The notes: generated by a model from the sequence alone, not told the origin. A stretch of 34,853 bases of DNA from a bacterium (GCA_027398005.1 DAHYUM010000009.1:1-34853); one strand, 5' to 3'. Shown: positions 15,327 through 28,973, numbered from the stretch's first letter. Numbers and translations: made by a program.

Positions 15327-17738
15327 TTATTTTTTCTGAACAGCCTTGGTGGAATCGTGGTTAATCTGCTCTCTGGCCTTTTTCTGTTCCGCTTCCTTCT
15401 GCAATGCCTTCTGCATCATAACCTTAATTGAATCGGGAAGGGCGTCTTTCGAATCCTTTAATTCCGGTTTGGCCTGATTGTTTACAGGATTTGCCGGTTT
15501 CGGATTTGGCGTTTTACCCGCGGCTTTTTCTTTGGCTTTATAAGCATCTTCGTAAACTGTATACCTGCTTTTAACTTTCGCGTAGATTGCCGAATCGGGG
15601 TATTTCTCATTTAAAAACTGGTATGCGGCAGTTGTGGAATCGACATTCTTAAGGTCGTTTTCAAAAATGAACGCAATATAGTAAGCCGATTTGGGCGCCG
15701 TCTTCGATTTCGGATACTTTGAAATTATATTCCTGAAACCTGCAATTGCTCCGGTAAAATCTTTATCGAAATATTTCTTTTCCGCATCAATATAAAGCTG
15801 GTCTGCTTCGTCGGTAGCGGGCGCATCCTTTATAAGCCCCAGTTTCTTTGCCGCAGGAATTGCCACATCCGATTTCGGGTAATCGGTATATACTATGTTA
15901 AACAAACTGTCCGCCTTCTGTTTTTTATCAAGTGTAAGGTAATAAGTGCCAAGAGCATAATAGGCATTTGGCGCAATACTCTTTGCATGATAATCATTAA
16001 TAATTTTTTTGTAATAAAATGCGGCCGAATCGGGCAGATCCATATCTGCAAAGAACATATTGCCGAAATTAAAATACTTGTTGGAAAGAATTGTCTCGAG
16101 AGAATCTTTAGAAATAGCAGGCATAACAGGCTTAACGGGAAGATTTTTCCTTTTACCGGGACGGGTCATATTAACCCTGCGAGTATCGTTATACCCTGCA
16201 TTACCGGTTCTCTGCCCCTGCTGGTTTGCTACCTTTTGGTTCTGCCTGTTGGTGTTGGTGTTTTGCATTCCCAATGAATTCTGAGGCGTCTGTATCTGCT
16301 GGTTAGCTCCGGAATTCATACTGCTCCGCCCAGCATCACTTGTCATACCCTGGTTTCCCATTGTGTTGTTGCTAAAACCTGTGTTACTCTGCCCAAGCTG
16401 ATTGTTTTGTCCAAGCTGGTTCTGCCCAAGCTGGTTATTCTGCCCCAATTGCCCCGTCTGCCCCGGTATCTGGCCTGTACCGGATTGCATTGCAAGCATT
16501 TTCCTTCTCTGCTCTGTGGTATCCCTATAGATAGCTTCCGCATAAAAAATAGAATCTTTAAGATAATTACCCTTATCCAGCGCGTAAAGAATCTGTTTCT
16601 GGTTCGTTCTTATTTCATCCCTGGATGAAATGTATTTTGAAAAGAGCCCCGACTTTTTGCTTATCTGGTTCTTCATATCATCGCTTAAAAGGGGATTCTG
16701 GTTTGCCATGTCGTAATAAACTGCGGCGCTGTCAAAATTAGGAATGTGATATTCGTAAAGCTGACCTTTCATATATTCAGCAGTGCCTGAGCTTTCTGTG
16801 CCGTAGTAAAGGGTATCAACTTTGGTAAAAACGTCCAGGGCGTTTTCATAATCTTTTTTAAGATAATCAGCCGTTCCAATTTCTACGAGTATTTCATCCA
16901 GATATTTTGCATACTGCGATTTGTTTTTCAGGTCGTTTAAAATTGAAAGCCCGTCATCAATCTTTTCCATATCTAAAAGGCATTTTGCGTATTCAAGCTT
17001 ACTTTCGTAGGCAACTTCAAAAGTGGGGGAATAATTATCGACCGATTTAAAAGCGGCGGCGGCATTCTGGTAATCGGAATTTTTATAATAAAATTTACCT
17101 AATTCGTAGGCTACCTGGGCGTTAACTTCCTTGTCTTTCGAATTCTGGAGGAAATTGTTGCATTTATCAATTGCCTCGGCATATCTTTCCTTATAAATCA
17201 TAAATGCAATCTGCTTAATTACTGCTTCGTCAAAAATATCGTTATCGTCATATTTAATCGCGTCCTGCGCAACTTTATCAAGTATCTGAACCCCTTCGTC
17301 AAAGTTCCTGAGCTGAAGCTCTGTTTTGCCGAGCCAGAGATTAACTTTAACAAGTTCCTCAGGGTCTGTTACGTTTTCAAGAAGCTCCTTAAATTTTCTT
17401 TCGGCCTTTACATATTCCTTTTGATAGTAGAACGATTTACCCGAAAGCCAAAGGGCATCTATAAAATAACTTGACCTTGTATCGAACTGGAGAATTTTAG
17501 AGCATTTTTCATTTACCTTGGTAAGAGCCAGATAATCCTGAGCCATAATGGTGGGTTCCGCAAAGGAAAATAGGTCCCGCGGCAGTTTATTTACATTATC
17601 TTCAACCTGGTCGAACAATACTTTTGCATTGTAGTAGGTATTAAAATAAGCCTTAAAATTATACCACACTCCGCATGAAGAAAGCCCGGTTGAAAGCAAT
17701 GCCAGCAAAAGAATCCGGATTACAAATTTATTTTTCAT
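15327..17738 (-). CDS. TPR lipoprotein, SprE/PorW-like
   Basis: This 803-aa protein has a lipoprotein signal (LLALLSTGLSSC, Cys22), then KAYFNTYYNAKVLFDQVEDN, close in style to the start of SprE/PorW, a T9SS-associated lipoprotein of Bacteroidota. Residues about 60-400 and 540-760 are TPR arrays (AERKFKELLENV, AIAGFRNIISKYPKSKTAPKSAYYIAF). Between them (about 410-520) is a low-complexity Gln/Asn/Gly insert with repeats of QLGQN. The C-terminus is charged and Pro/Lys-rich. T9SS cargo occurs in this window, which suits a secretion or gliding role, but general TPR lipoproteins are an alternative. It starts 14 nt after glnB with ribosome site AAGGCGGA. Confidence 0.7.
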   Translation of the reverse strand: MKNKFVIRILLLALLSTGLSSCGVWYNFKAYFNTYYNAKVLFDQVEDNVNKLPRDLFSFAEPTIMAQDYLALTKVNEKCSKILQFDTRSSYFIDALWLSGKSFYYQKEYVKAERKFKELLENVTDPEELVKVNLWLGKTELQLRNFDEGVQILDKVAQDAIKYDDNDIFDEAVIKQIAFMIYKERYAEAIDKCNNFLQNSKDKEVNAQVAYELGKFYYKNSDYQNAAAAFKSVDNYSPTFEVAYESKLEYAKCLLDMEKIDDGLSILNDLKNKSQYAKYLDEILVEIGTADYLKKDYENALDVFTKVDTLYYGTESSGTAEYMKGQLYEYHIPNFDSAAVYYDMANQNPLLSDDMKNQISKKSGLFSKYISSRDEIRTNQKQILYALDKGNYLKDSIFYAEAIYRDTTEQRRKMLAMQSGTGQIPGQTGQLGQNNQLGQNQLGQNNQLGQSNTGFSNNTMGNQGMTSDAGRSSMNSGANQQIQTPQNSLGMQNTNTNRQNQKVANQQGQRTGNAGYNDTRRVNMTRPGKRKNLPVKPVMPAISKDSLETILSNKYFNFGNMFFADMDLPDSAAFYYKKIINDYHAKSIAPNAYYALGTYYLTLDKKQKADSLFNIVYTDYPKSDVAIPAAKKLGLIKDAPATDEADQLYIDAEKKYFDKDFTGAIAGFRNIISKYPKSKTAPKSAYYIAFIFENDLKNVDSTTAAYQFLNEKYPDSAIYAKVKSRYTVYEDAYKAKEKAAGKTPNPKPANPVNNQAKPELKDSKDALPDSIKVMMQKALQKEAEQKKAREQINHDSTKAVQKK
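16388..16455 (-). repeat. Tandem repeat encoding QLGQN units
   Basis: Near-identical units of 15-18 bp (core CTGCCCAAGCTGGTT on the plus strand) encode about four copies of QLGQN/QLGQNN inside the TPR lipoprotein. Unit length varies by whole codons, consistent with in-frame slippage expansion. Confidence 0.75.
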
Positions 17739-17752
17739 TTTGTCCGCCTTTT

Positions 17753-21162
<3,410 letters not shown>

Positions 21163-21472
21163 TATTTCTCCGTTTATTTAGCAAATAAAGTTACTGAATG
21201 AGGTTCTGAAATGCAAAGAAACCGCAGGGCATAAAATCATCCCCATTTTTATACAAAAACGGTATGGTTTTGTTTCAGTAAAGGGTTAATATTTGAATAA
21301 AAATGAGGTTTTTCCTGCCCGAATAACTTTCTTTTTAACTCCCTAAAAATAAGAAAATCCGCCGATATTACCGACTAATATTTTGCCCTTCGTACCCCCG
21401 TTATTCCCCCCTTTCCATTTCCCTCCTTTTTTTAAAATAACTATCTTTATACATAAAAAATAAGCGGAAGAA
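21163..21472. other. Divergent intergenic region between secA and glnE
   Basis: A 310-bp gene-free, AT-rich spacer that must hold the promoters of both divergent transcription units. I see no convincing ORF, tRNA, riboswitch, strong hairpin or clear match to the Bacteroidota TTTG/TAnnTTTG promoter; the nearest is an imperfect TAATATTTTG around 21376. Confidence 0.5.
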
Positions 21473-24241
21473 TTGAGCGGAAGAGAAAAAGAGGTATTTT
21501 CAGAGGATTTCACATTATTCTTTCTGAAAAATATAGGCGGGTTTATACCCTACCAAAAAGCGGAGCTCTTTCTGCAAAGACTGGGGGAGGAATTATCGGT
21601 TTACCACTATAACCGGGAGACCGAGAACAACCTGATCCGGCTTTTTTCGGCACTATACGACCTGACCGCCTTTGTTAATGACGCGGTTAAGTTTCCGCAT
21701 CACCTCGAAATTATTTCGGCAATTGCGGCAAGCAGTAATTTTCTTACCGATATAACCGTGCAAAACCCAGGCTTTTTATATCAATTGTTCGATAATGACT
21801 ATCTTCTGATGGATATTACCAAGCCCCAGATTGAAAAGGGAATTAAAGAGAACCTTGAAAGGTACAAGACCTTCACTTCAAAAATTAATTACCTTAAACA
21901 GCTAAAGAAAAGATATATACTAAAGACCGGAGTAACAGATATACTCGGATTCAGGGAACTGCCCGAAACAACCGCCTCCCTCTCATTTTTGGCTGATTCA
22001 ATTCTTTCGGCGCTCTTCCACTTATGCAGGAATGAAATAGGACTTAAATACGGATGCGAAATACCCGAAAATTCATTCTGCCTTGCATCCCTTGGCAAAC
22101 AGGGAGGGGGCGAGCTAAATTACAGCAGCGATGTTGACCTGATTCTCTTTTACGAAAAGGATTATCAGTTTACGGATAAAGCCGGAAAAGAATATTTTGA
22201 ATTAATTACCGAAGTTATTCTCCTTTTCATCAAATCGGCATCGGAGATAACCGAGAAAGGATATCTTTACCGGGTCGATTTCAGACTGCGCCCCGACGGA
22301 CGGAACTCCCCCCTCTGCAGAACCATTAACGATTATATGCGTTATTACGAAGCGCGCGGCGAGAACTGGGAAAGGCAGATGCTCATAAAACTAAATTTCG
22401 TAACAGGGGATCTCGGGCTTTACTACTCCTTCTATTACTACATTCAGGGATTTATTTACCCCTCCGCTTTCAAGCATCCGGTTAAAGAAGAAATAGGAAG
22501 AATAAAAAAGGATATAGAAAGGAAGGCAGGCGCCAGCGAAAACGTTAAGCTCTTTTCGGGGGGAATAAGGGATATAGAATTCGGCGTACAGGCTCTTCAG
22601 CTTCTTTACGGCGGAAAGCTGAGAGAACTAAGGACAGGCAATACATTAAACGCGCTTAAAATGCTTGTCCGCTTTAAGATTATTGAAAAAGAGGAAGAGA
22701 TAATTTTAAAAAGCGCATATATTTTCTATAGGAAGATAGAACATTTTCTTCAGCTGATGAACGACAGGCAGACACATGTTATTCCCGATAACCCGGAAAC
22801 GATAGAGAAACTTGCAGTCTTTACCAATCTTAATGATGCGGGAGAATTCCGCAGCAAGCTGGAGAACTACAGGAATAAGGTTAGAAAGTTCTTTGCGCGC
22901 ATCATAAAACCGGAACCGGATAAGGAAGCCGGACTTATAGATTCGATAAATTTCACTTCGAAGACGAGGGCATTGAATAATTTACGCTACCTGCAGACAG
23001 GTGCCGGGCTTTTGAGCGATAAAGGCTTTGAAACCGCTGCTATAGAAAATTTTAAACTGATTGAAAAGGATTTAATTAAATACCTTGCCGGTTCGCGGAA
23101 TGCCGATAAGGTTGTAGAAAATTTTGCGCGTGTAATAAGGGCTTCGCGCTTTGTTACACTCTGGTATTCGCAGCTTAAGAACAGGAAGTTTCTTAAATGG
23201 TTTCTTACGGTCTGCGAGTATTCGCAGAAATCGGTCGATTTAATTTCGCAGGGGGGGCTGGCCGAAGACAGGTTTATTGCCGGGAGCTGTTTTAACAAAC
23301 CGGAAGAAGAAGATCTTAACAATATGGGCATTAACGAACTGCTTCTGAACCTTACGGTGCTTTATACACTCAACAAAATTAAGGCGCAAGCATTTTCCCG
23401 CTATATTGCCTCTTATATAGACGGACGGATAAGAAAGCAGGCTTCGGAATATAGCTTCGATTATTTTATTGCGGCGCTGGGCAGTTACGGCGCAATGGAT
23501 ATGAATTTAGCCTCGGATATAGATTTTATTATGGTAATAAGGAATGAAGAGGATATTGAAGAATGCGAGAGGAAATATGAAGAACTGATTAAAATGCTGA
23601 GAAAAGAAGCTGGCGAATTTGATATTGACCTGCGCCTGCGCCCCGAAGGGAAAAACGCTCAGCTTGTTAGAACTATTGCCAGCTACGAAAAATATTTTGC
23701 CGAACGGGCAAGGATTTGGGAATTCCAGTCGCTTACTAAACTGCGCCTTGTGTGCGGAAACCAAAAGCTATTCAATTCATTCAGAGAAAAGGCACTTAAT
23801 AGGATAAAAGGATTTACGGAAGAAGCCGTAAAAAGCGAAATCGCCTCGATGCATAAATCATTTACAAAAGCCCCCGCTTTTAGCGATACGGATGAAATTG
23901 ACATTAAAAAATTCCCGGGGGGATTGGCTACAATTGAGTTTGCCCTGCAATTTAAATTGCTTACCGTAAAAGGGGCATATAAAAAACATGCCGGCAAACC
24001 GGCATCTAAAATAGCCCTGGGCATGGGCAGGCAGGCAGAGGGAATCGATTATATTAAACTGGCCGGTAATTATACCGCCATGAGGGATTTTCTTTTAAAG
24101 ACACAGAATTATTCGGGGAATAGGAATTATAAAATTACGGAAGAGAATCTTAAAGGGATTACGGGATTAAGTTTGACCGGGCTAAAAGAATTGATGAAGG
24201 AAAACAGAACAATATTCAGCCGGATAACGGGAATCAGTTAG
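21473..24241 (+). CDS. glnE: Glutamine synthetase adenylyltransferase/deadenylylase
   Basis: This 922-aa protein is close to the usual GlnE length, with two nucleotidyltransferase halves. The N-terminal half has ASLGKQGGGELNYSSDVDLILFY (about 203-225), the classical GxGGxELNxxSDxDL site, then RVDFRLRPDGRNSPL and FSGGIRDIEFGVQALQL. The C-terminal half has ALGSYGAMDMNLASDIDFIMVI (about 668-690), IDLRLRPEGKNAQLVR and KKFPGGLATIEFALQ. The second site keeps SDxD but has lost the GGxE part (AMDM), which is unusual and could alter one of the two opposing activities. GlnE adjusts glutamine synthetase activity in response to P-II and glutamine. The start is TTG with GGAAG just upstream; no closer ATG fits. 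It is divergent from secA-glnB. Confidence 0.93.
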   Translation: MSGREKEVFSEDFTLFFLKNIGGFIPYQKAELFLQRLGEELSVYHYNRETENNLIRLFSALYDLTAFVNDAVKFPHHLEIISAIAASSNFLTDITVQNPGFLYQLFDNDYLLMDITKPQIEKGIKENLERYKTFTSKINYLKQLKKRYILKTGVTDILGFRELPETTASLSFLADSILSALFHLCRNEIGLKYGCEIPENSFCLASLGKQGGGELNYSSDVDLILFYEKDYQFTDKAGKEYFELITEVILLFIKSASEITEKGYLYRVDFRLRPDGRNSPLCRTINDYMRYYEARGENWERQMLIKLNFVTGDLGLYYSFYYYIQGFIYPSAFKHPVKEEIGRIKKDIERKAGASENVKLFSGGIRDIEFGVQALQLLYGGKLRELRTGNTLNALKMLVRFKIIEKEEEIILKSAYIFYRKIEHFLQLMNDRQTHVIPDNPETIEKLAVFTNLNDAGEFRSKLENYRNKVRKFFARIIKPEPDKEAGLIDSINFTSKTRALNNLRYLQTGAGLLSDKGFETAAIENFKLIEKDLIKYLAGSRNADKVVENFARVIRASRFVTLWYSQLKNRKFLKWFLTVCEYSQKSVDLISQGGLAEDRFIAGSCFNKPEEEDLNNMGINELLLNLTVLYTLNKIKAQAFSRYIASYIDGRIRKQASEYSFDYFIAALGSYGAMDMNLASDIDFIMVIRNEEDIEECERKYEELIKMLRKEAGEFDIDLRLRPEGKNAQLVRTIASYEKYFAERARIWEFQSLTKLRLVCGNQKLFNSFREKALNRIKGFTEEAVKSEIASMHKSFTKAPAFSDTDEIDIKKFPGGLATIEFALQFKLLTVKGAYKKHAGKPASKIALGMGRQAEGIDYIKLAGNYTAMRDFLLKTQNYSGNRNYKITEENLKGITGLSLTGLKELMKENRTIFSRITGIS

Positions 24242-24902
24242 GAACGTTGGGAAGTATAAGAGCAAGATGTGGAAGAAAAATTGCGTAGAGAGCCCACATT
24301 GTTAAAGCAATTGAAACAGGTATAGTAAGGTTATCGTCGGCCCACCCCTGCGAAATATTTTCCGCAATCATGCCTACAAAGACAGCAAAAAGAGCAATTA
24401 AATATTCCCCTATACTGCCGGTAATTTTAGGCGTAAAAAATATTACTATTACGGAAGTAACAAAGAAAGCCATAGAGCCTTCGAGGCTTTTGGAAAGGAA
24501 TTTATGCCTGCCGAATTTTCTTCCTATAAGTGCGGCAAAAATATCACCTATTATTAGTACTGCAAAACCGGTAATTGCAAATATCTTGGGGAATAGAAGC
24601 ACAACAAGCACTGCCGATATAAGCACATAGGTAGCGCCGTTAAGGCTTTTTTTCTTGCTGTCCGTTTCGTGCTTGCGGAGCATAAAACCGAATATCATAT
24701 AAAAATATTTGCTTATAGAGGGGTGATAATGGCGGGTTACATCTAGAATAATAGAAAAAACAGCAAGCGGGATCAGCATTGATAATGCTAATTCCCGCGT
24801 GATAAAATAATAAACTATTGGAATGGAAAGAGAACAAAGGTGAATGCTTTTACGAAGCACTTCACTTTTATAATCAATAAATCCGTTGTCAATTGCCGTC
24901 AT
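24234..24902 (-). CDS. Diacylglycerol/polyprenol kinase-like membrane protein
   Basis: This 222-aa inner-membrane protein has about seven TM helices. The pattern matches the dolichol/phytol/diacylglycerol kinase (SEC59/VTE5-like) group: [19 protein letters not shown] at the start, [41 protein letters not shown] and [18 protein letters not shown], the last two forming the likely CTP/lipid site. The expected reaction is CTP-dependent phosphorylation of a lipid alcohol; the exact substrate is unknown. Its start overlaps the ftsH stop by 14 bp, so it is translationally linked to that operon, and its stop overlaps the end of the convergent glnE by 8 bp. Confidence 0.85.
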   Translation of the reverse strand: MTAIDNGFIDYKSEVLRKSIHLCSLSIPIVYYFITRELALSMLIPLAVFSIILDVTRHYHPSISKYFYMIFGFMLRKHETDSKKKSLNGATYVLISAVLVVLLFPKIFAITGFAVLIIGDIFAALIGRKFGRHKFLSKSLEGSMAFFVTSVIVIFFTPKITGSIGEYLIALFAVFVGMIAENISQGWADDNLTIPVSIALTMWALYAIFLPHLALILPNVPN

Positions 24903-26994
24903 CTTTCTTTTCTGTATTATCTTCGGTAATCGGGTTATTAGTTCTCTTTTCTTTTTCTTCCATTAATCTTTTAACATGGTCGGGTATTGCATCCTTGCCG
25001 TTTTCCTTAACTCCGTTTTTCTTTGCCGGGGGAAGTTCTTCCCCTTTCATAATCTTGTCAATTTCATCCGAATCGAGGATTTCCCTTTCGAGGAGTTCGA
25101 GTGAAAGTCTATGTAGAAGGTCAATATTATCCTCAAGAATTTTTTCAGCGCGTTCCATACCCGAGTTTACAATATTTTTAATTTCGCGGTCAATTTCGCG
25201 TGCCGTTTCCTCGCTGTAATCCTTATGCTTTGTAATTTCGCGCCCAAGGAATATTTCCTCTTCATTCTTTCCGAATGCAATTGGGCCAAGGGTCTGGGAC
25301 ATGCCCCATTCGCAGACCATTTTGCGGGCAATGCCGGTAGCTTTTTCAATATCGTTCCCTGCGCCGGTAGTATAACGCGAGAATACAATTTTTTCGGCTG
25401 CGCGTCCGCCTAAGGCGTAAGTAATCATAGCCTCGAGATATTCCTTGGAATAGGTATGTTTTTCGTCAACAGGCAGATAAGTTGTAACGCCGAGAGCCCT
25501 TCCGCGCGGAATAATAGTAACTTTGTGCACCGGATCGGCTTCGGGAATCATTCTGGCAACAAGAACGTGTCCAATTTCGTGGTAGGCAGTAACTTTCTTT
25601 TCCTCTTCCGAAATTATAAGGCTCTTGCGCTCCATACCCATCATAACTTTATCTTTGGCTTCTTCAAAATCATCCATCGAAACGCTTCTTTTATTTTTTC
25701 TAGCCGCCAGCAGAGCCGCTTCGTTTGCAAGGTTTGCCAGTTCGGCGCCTGCAAGGCCGGGGGTGCCTTTTGCAAGAATTTTAAGATCCACATCCTTATC
25801 CAAAGGAATTTTTCTTGTATGTACTTTAAGAATTCCTTCGCGTCCTGTAACATCTGGGCGGTCAACAACCACCTGGCGGTCAAATCGGCCGGGGCGCAGT
25901 AACGCCGGGTCAAGAACATCGGGACGGTTGGTTGCGGCAATAATAATAACGCCGCTGTTCTGTTCAAATCCGTCCATTTCAACAAGAAGCTGGTTAAGGG
26001 TCTGTTCCCTTTCATCGTGTCCGCCCCCGAGACCTGCGCCTCTGTGACGTCCGACTGCATCAATTTCATCTATAAAAATAATACAGGGAGCGTTTTTCTT
26101 TCCCTGCTCAAAAAGGTCGCGTACGCGGCTTGCTCCAACGCCAACAAACATTTCCACAAAGTCGGCGCCGCTTATAGAGAAGAATGGAACGCCTGCTTCG
26201 CCTGCAACTGCTCTTGCAAGGAGTGTCTTACCGGTGCCGGGAGGGCCCAGCAATAAAACGCCTCTGGGAATTTTACCGCCAAGTTTCTGGAATTTGCCCG
26301 GCTCCTTAAGGAACTCAATAATTTCTTCAAGTTCAAGTTTAGCCTCGTCAGCGCCGGCAACATCTTTAAATGTAACTTTGGTAGCGGCTTCCGAAATAAG
26401 TTTAGCCCTGCTTTTGCCGAAGTTAAACAGCCCGCGGGAACCGCCTGCGCCCCCCTGCATCCTTCTCATAAAGAAGAACCAGACGCCCAGTATAAGAAGC
26501 CAGGGCCAGAAGCTGATAAGCATATTCATCCATTCGTTCGATTCTTTTTCGTTCGAATAGGGAATCTGCTTGGCAACCCAAACCTGCGAATCCTCTTCAA
26601 TCTGCTTTTCAATCATTACCACATTAACTTTTTTGGTAGATACGTATGAAGAGCCCACAGGGAATTTTTCATCGGCTTTAAGAGTGCATTCAACATTAAA
26701 ATCGTTAAGCCCTGTTTTAAGCACTGTAATTTTTGCAATTTTATCGTCGTTCAGTAATTTCTTATAATCGTTAAAAGAAATGGTAGTAGAAGAGTTATCG
26801 CCTGCGGCAAGTTTCATAATAACAACGGCAATAATAATAACGGCTCCCCAGCTGAAAACGGTTTTAATCACCTTTCCCCAGTCGAAATCGCCGTCCGGTT
26901 TCTGCTGTCCGCCTGGGAAATTCTTCTTTTTATTCTGGTTTCCCTTATTATCGTTTCCGTTTGCCATAAAATTCTTATTTTCTCCGTTAAACAT
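24889..26994 (-). CDS. ftsH: ATP-dependent zinc metalloprotease FtsH
   Basis: This 701-aa inner-membrane AAA+ protease degrades misfolded membrane proteins and some regulators. Two TM helices (about 46-63 and 158-176) flank a periplasmic domain. The AAA module has Walker A GPPGTGKT (250-257), Walker B IIFIDEID (305-312) and the [23 protein letters not shown] (354-373). The zinc site is HEIGH (472-476) with the distal Asp in AGNDIEKAT. The middle residue is Ile where the common form is Ala; the zinc ligands are intact. The acidic, Lys-rich tail is typical. The ATG at 26994 has AAGAGG overlapping the hpt stop. It lies in the widely conserved tilS-hpt-ftsH order. Confidence 0.98.
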   Translation of the reverse strand: MFNGENKNFMANGNDNKGNQNKKKNFPGGQQKPDGDFDWGKVIKTVFSWGAVIIIAVVIMKLAAGDNSSTTISFNDYKKLLNDDKIAKITVLKTGLNDFNVECTLKADEKFPVGSSYVSTKKVNVVMIEKQIEEDSQVWVAKQIPYSNEKESNEWMNMLISFWPWLLILGVWFFFMRRMQGGAGGSRGLFNFGKSRAKLISEAATKVTFKDVAGADEAKLELEEIIEFLKEPGKFQKLGGKIPRGVLLLGPPGTGKTLLARAVAGEAGVPFFSISGADFVEMFVGVGASRVRDLFEQGKKNAPCIIFIDEIDAVGRHRGAGLGGGHDEREQTLNQLLVEMDGFEQNSGVIIIAATNRPDVLDPALLRPGRFDRQVVVDRPDVTGREGILKVHTRKIPLDKDVDLKILAKGTPGLAGAELANLANEAALLAARKNKRSVSMDDFEEAKDKVMMGMERKSLIISEEEKKVTAYHEIGHVLVARMIPEADPVHKVTIIPRGRALGVTTYLPVDEKHTYSKEYLEAMITYALGGRAAEKIVFSRYTTGAGNDIEKATGIARKMVCEWGMSQTLGPIAFGKNEEEIFLGREITKHKDYSEETAREIDREIKNIVNSGMERAEKILEDNIDLLHRLSLELLEREILDSDEIDKIMKGEELPPAKKNGVKENGKDAIPDHVKRLMEEKEKRTNNPITEDNTEKKDDGN

Positions 26995-27003
26995 AAAAAC
27001 CTC

Positions 27004-27567
27004 TTATTCGCTTAAGACATAAATAGAAGAAAGATTCCTGTATTTCTGAGCATAATCGAGCCCGTAGCCGATAACAAATTTATTCGGAATTTCGAAACCC
27101 ACATAATCGACCTTAATATCATACTTAAGGCTTTCGGGTTTAACAAGAAGGGAAGCTACTTTAGTGCTGGCGGGGTTATGCTCTTTCAGCAGTTTTTCAA
27201 GATAGCTGATAGATAATCCTGTATCAACAATATCTTCAACAATTATAACATGCCTTTCGCTGATATCGGCATTTAATTCCTTTAATGTTTTAACTTTGCC
27301 CGACGAAATTTTCTGGTCGCCGTAGCTTGAAAGCTTTATAAAATCTATTTCGCAATGAAGATCGACCTCTTTAATCAGGTCCGAAAGGAACATGAAAGAA
27401 CCGTTAAGCACGCTTATGAATATAGGAAGTTTAGCCTTATAATCTTCTGTAATCTGCTTGCCAAGCTCTACAATTCTAGCGCGGATTTGTTCGGCACTAA
27501 TCATTTCGACAAATTTTTCGTGCCCTACGAGAATTTGTTTATTATTTACTTTATTTTCTGAATCCAT
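27004..27567 (-). CDS. hpt: Hypoxanthine phosphoribosyltransferase
   Basis: This 187-aa cytoplasmic enzyme makes IMP (and usually GMP) from hypoxanthine or guanine and PRPP in purine salvage. The PRPP-binding motif is VIIVEDIVDTGLSI (about 109-122). Other family marks are PIFISVLNGSFMFLSDLI, the flexible loop LSSYGDQKISSGKV, and the purine-binding DYVGFEIPNKFVIGYGLDY near the end. Length fits the family. Its start overlaps the tilS stop region by 22 bp and its own stop is 9 nt before ftsH, giving tight coupling within tilS-hpt-ftsH. Confidence 0.97.
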   Translation of the reverse strand: MDSENKVNNKQILVGHEKFVEMISAEQIRARIVELGKQITEDYKAKLPIFISVLNGSFMFLSDLIKEVDLHCEIDFIKLSSYGDQKISSGKVKTLKELNADISERHVIIVEDIVDTGLSISYLEKLLKEHNPASTKVASLLVKPESLKYDIKVDYVGFEIPNKFVIGYGLDYAQKYRNLSSIYVLSE

Positions 27568-28913
27568 AGCCTTACTGTTTTTTTAGTTTTATCAGTTATT
27601 TTAAATCTGTCATCTATTCTTAAACCGCAAACCCACACAATATTGTTCCTGTTGAGCAAAATTAAACGGTTTCTTTTTTCGGAAGAGGGGACTTTCGCAT
27701 CCGTAAGGAAATCTGAAATTTTCTTAAATCCCTTCATTCCGAGCGGAATGAACTTATCCCCACTTTTCCACTTACGTAATATAAAAATATCGTCGGTATT
27801 ATCCGCCTCAATAAGTTCACTTTTTTCAAAGTTTTTTCGGTTTCCCTCCTCAATTGCGCCATTTTCGATGCCAATTCTAAAGGGGCCGATTTCAATATTT
27901 TCCCCTATTTTGAGCCTGAATTCGTCATCCAGCGCCTTGCCGGGCCTAAAAATCTCAATTCTTTCTCTTTCCTTTAGGGCCACCAGCCCCGATGAAAGAT
28001 GAACTCTTTTACCAGTCTGTTTATTTAGAAGTTCCTTAACCAGCGCATAGTCTTCGAATGTAAGTTCTTTTGAGAACTCCCTTTGGATAGCGCTCCTGAG
28101 CATAGCCCCCAGCAATTCCACTGAATTTGTAAAGGATGAGATATTGATAGAGACCCTTCCGGCTGAGAAATGGGCTTCCTTAGAAAGCAGTTCTTCGGCA
28201 ATGCGGTCCAGGCTGTTTTTCCCCTGTTCAAATATACGGCTCGAACGGAAGAGTGCATCCTCTAAAAGAGGGTTGAACTCTTTTTTGAGGTGGGGAATAA
28301 TTCTGTTGCGGAGAAAGTTCCTTTTATAATCATCCGAGAGGTTCGAACTATCGGTGCGGTATTTAATCTTGTTTTCCTTAAGGTATTCAAGAATCTCTTC
28401 TTTAGTAATTGAAAGCAGGGGCCTAATAATATTACTTCTTCTTGCCGGGATGCCCGAAATTCCATGCAGTCCGCATCCGGTAAAGAGATTAAGGAGCATT
28501 GTTTCGGCATTATCGTTTGAATTATGAGCCGTTACAATTTTATCGAAACGGTAGATGCGGGCAAGCTCTTCAAGCCTTCTATATCTTACTCCCCTTGCAG
28601 TTTCTTCAATTGAAGTCTTGGAAGCATAAGAAAGTTTTTTAATATCGGCGCTTTCCGAAAAGAGGCTGACCCCCAGAGAGGCGCACAGTAGAGAGCAGAA
28701 TTTTTCATCCCCTTCCGATTCCCTTCCCCTGAGTTTATGGTTAAGGTGGAAAGCGGAAATTTCAATGCGGAATTTCTTTTTGTATTTAAGAAGGAAATGG
28801 AGGGCAAAAACGGAGTCGGGTCCGCCGCTTAGAGCAACCAGAACATTATCCCCCTGCGCAATAAGGTTTTCGCGAGCGATAAATTTTAATATTTTCTGTT
28901 CCAGTTTAATCAT
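27546..28913 (-). CDS. tilS: tRNA(Ile)-lysidine synthase TilS
   Basis: This protein of about 455 aa converts the wobble cytidine of tRNA-Ile(CAU) to lysidine, which changes both charging and codon reading. The N-terminal PP-loop ATPase has VALSGGPDSVFALHFLL, followed by AFHLNHKLRGRESEGDE and TAHNSNDNAETMLLNLFTGCGLHGISGI. The C-terminal TilS_C domain has RKWKSGDKFIPLGMKGFKKISDFLTDAKVP. The track starts at TTG 28955, but that codon lies upstream of the greA terminator hairpin, so I place the start at ATG 28913 (MIKLEQKILKF). No good ribosome site precedes it and only 4 nt separate it from the terminator T run, so its transcript may be leaderless or depend on read-through. Confidence 0.95.
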   Translation of the reverse strand: MIKLEQKILKFIARENLIAQGDNVLVALSGGPDSVFALHFLLKYKKKFRIEISAFHLNHKLRGRESEGDEKFCSLLCASLGVSLFSESADIKKLSYASKTSIEETARGVRYRRLEELARIYRFDKIVTAHNSNDNAETMLLNLFTGCGLHGISGIPARRSNIIRPLLSITKEEILEYLKENKIKYRTDSSNLSDDYKRNFLRNRIIPHLKKEFNPLLEDALFRSSRIFEQGKNSLDRIAEELLSKEAHFSAGRVSINISSFTNSVELLGAMLRSAIQREFSKELTFEDYALVKELLNKQTGKRVHLSSGLVALKERERIEIFRPGKALDDEFRLKIGENIEIGPFRIGIENGAIEEGNRKNFEKSELIEADNTDDIFILRKWKSGDKFIPLGMKGFKKISDFLTDAKVPSSEKRNRLILLNRNNIVWVCGLRIDDRFKITDKTKKTVRLWIQKIK

Positions 28914-28917
28914 ATAG

Positions 28918-28949
28918 AAAAAAAGGGAGCAAAGAAAAACTTTACTCCC
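28918..28949 (-). terminator. Intrinsic terminator of greA, abutting tilS
   Basis: On the minus strand GGGAGTAAAG pairs with CTTTGCTCCC (10 bp, one G-T wobble) around a TTTTT loop, followed by a run of seven T. It ends 4 nt before the tilS ATG. Confidence 0.9.
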
Positions 28950-28973
28950 CTGCAATATAGCTATTTATAAAAA

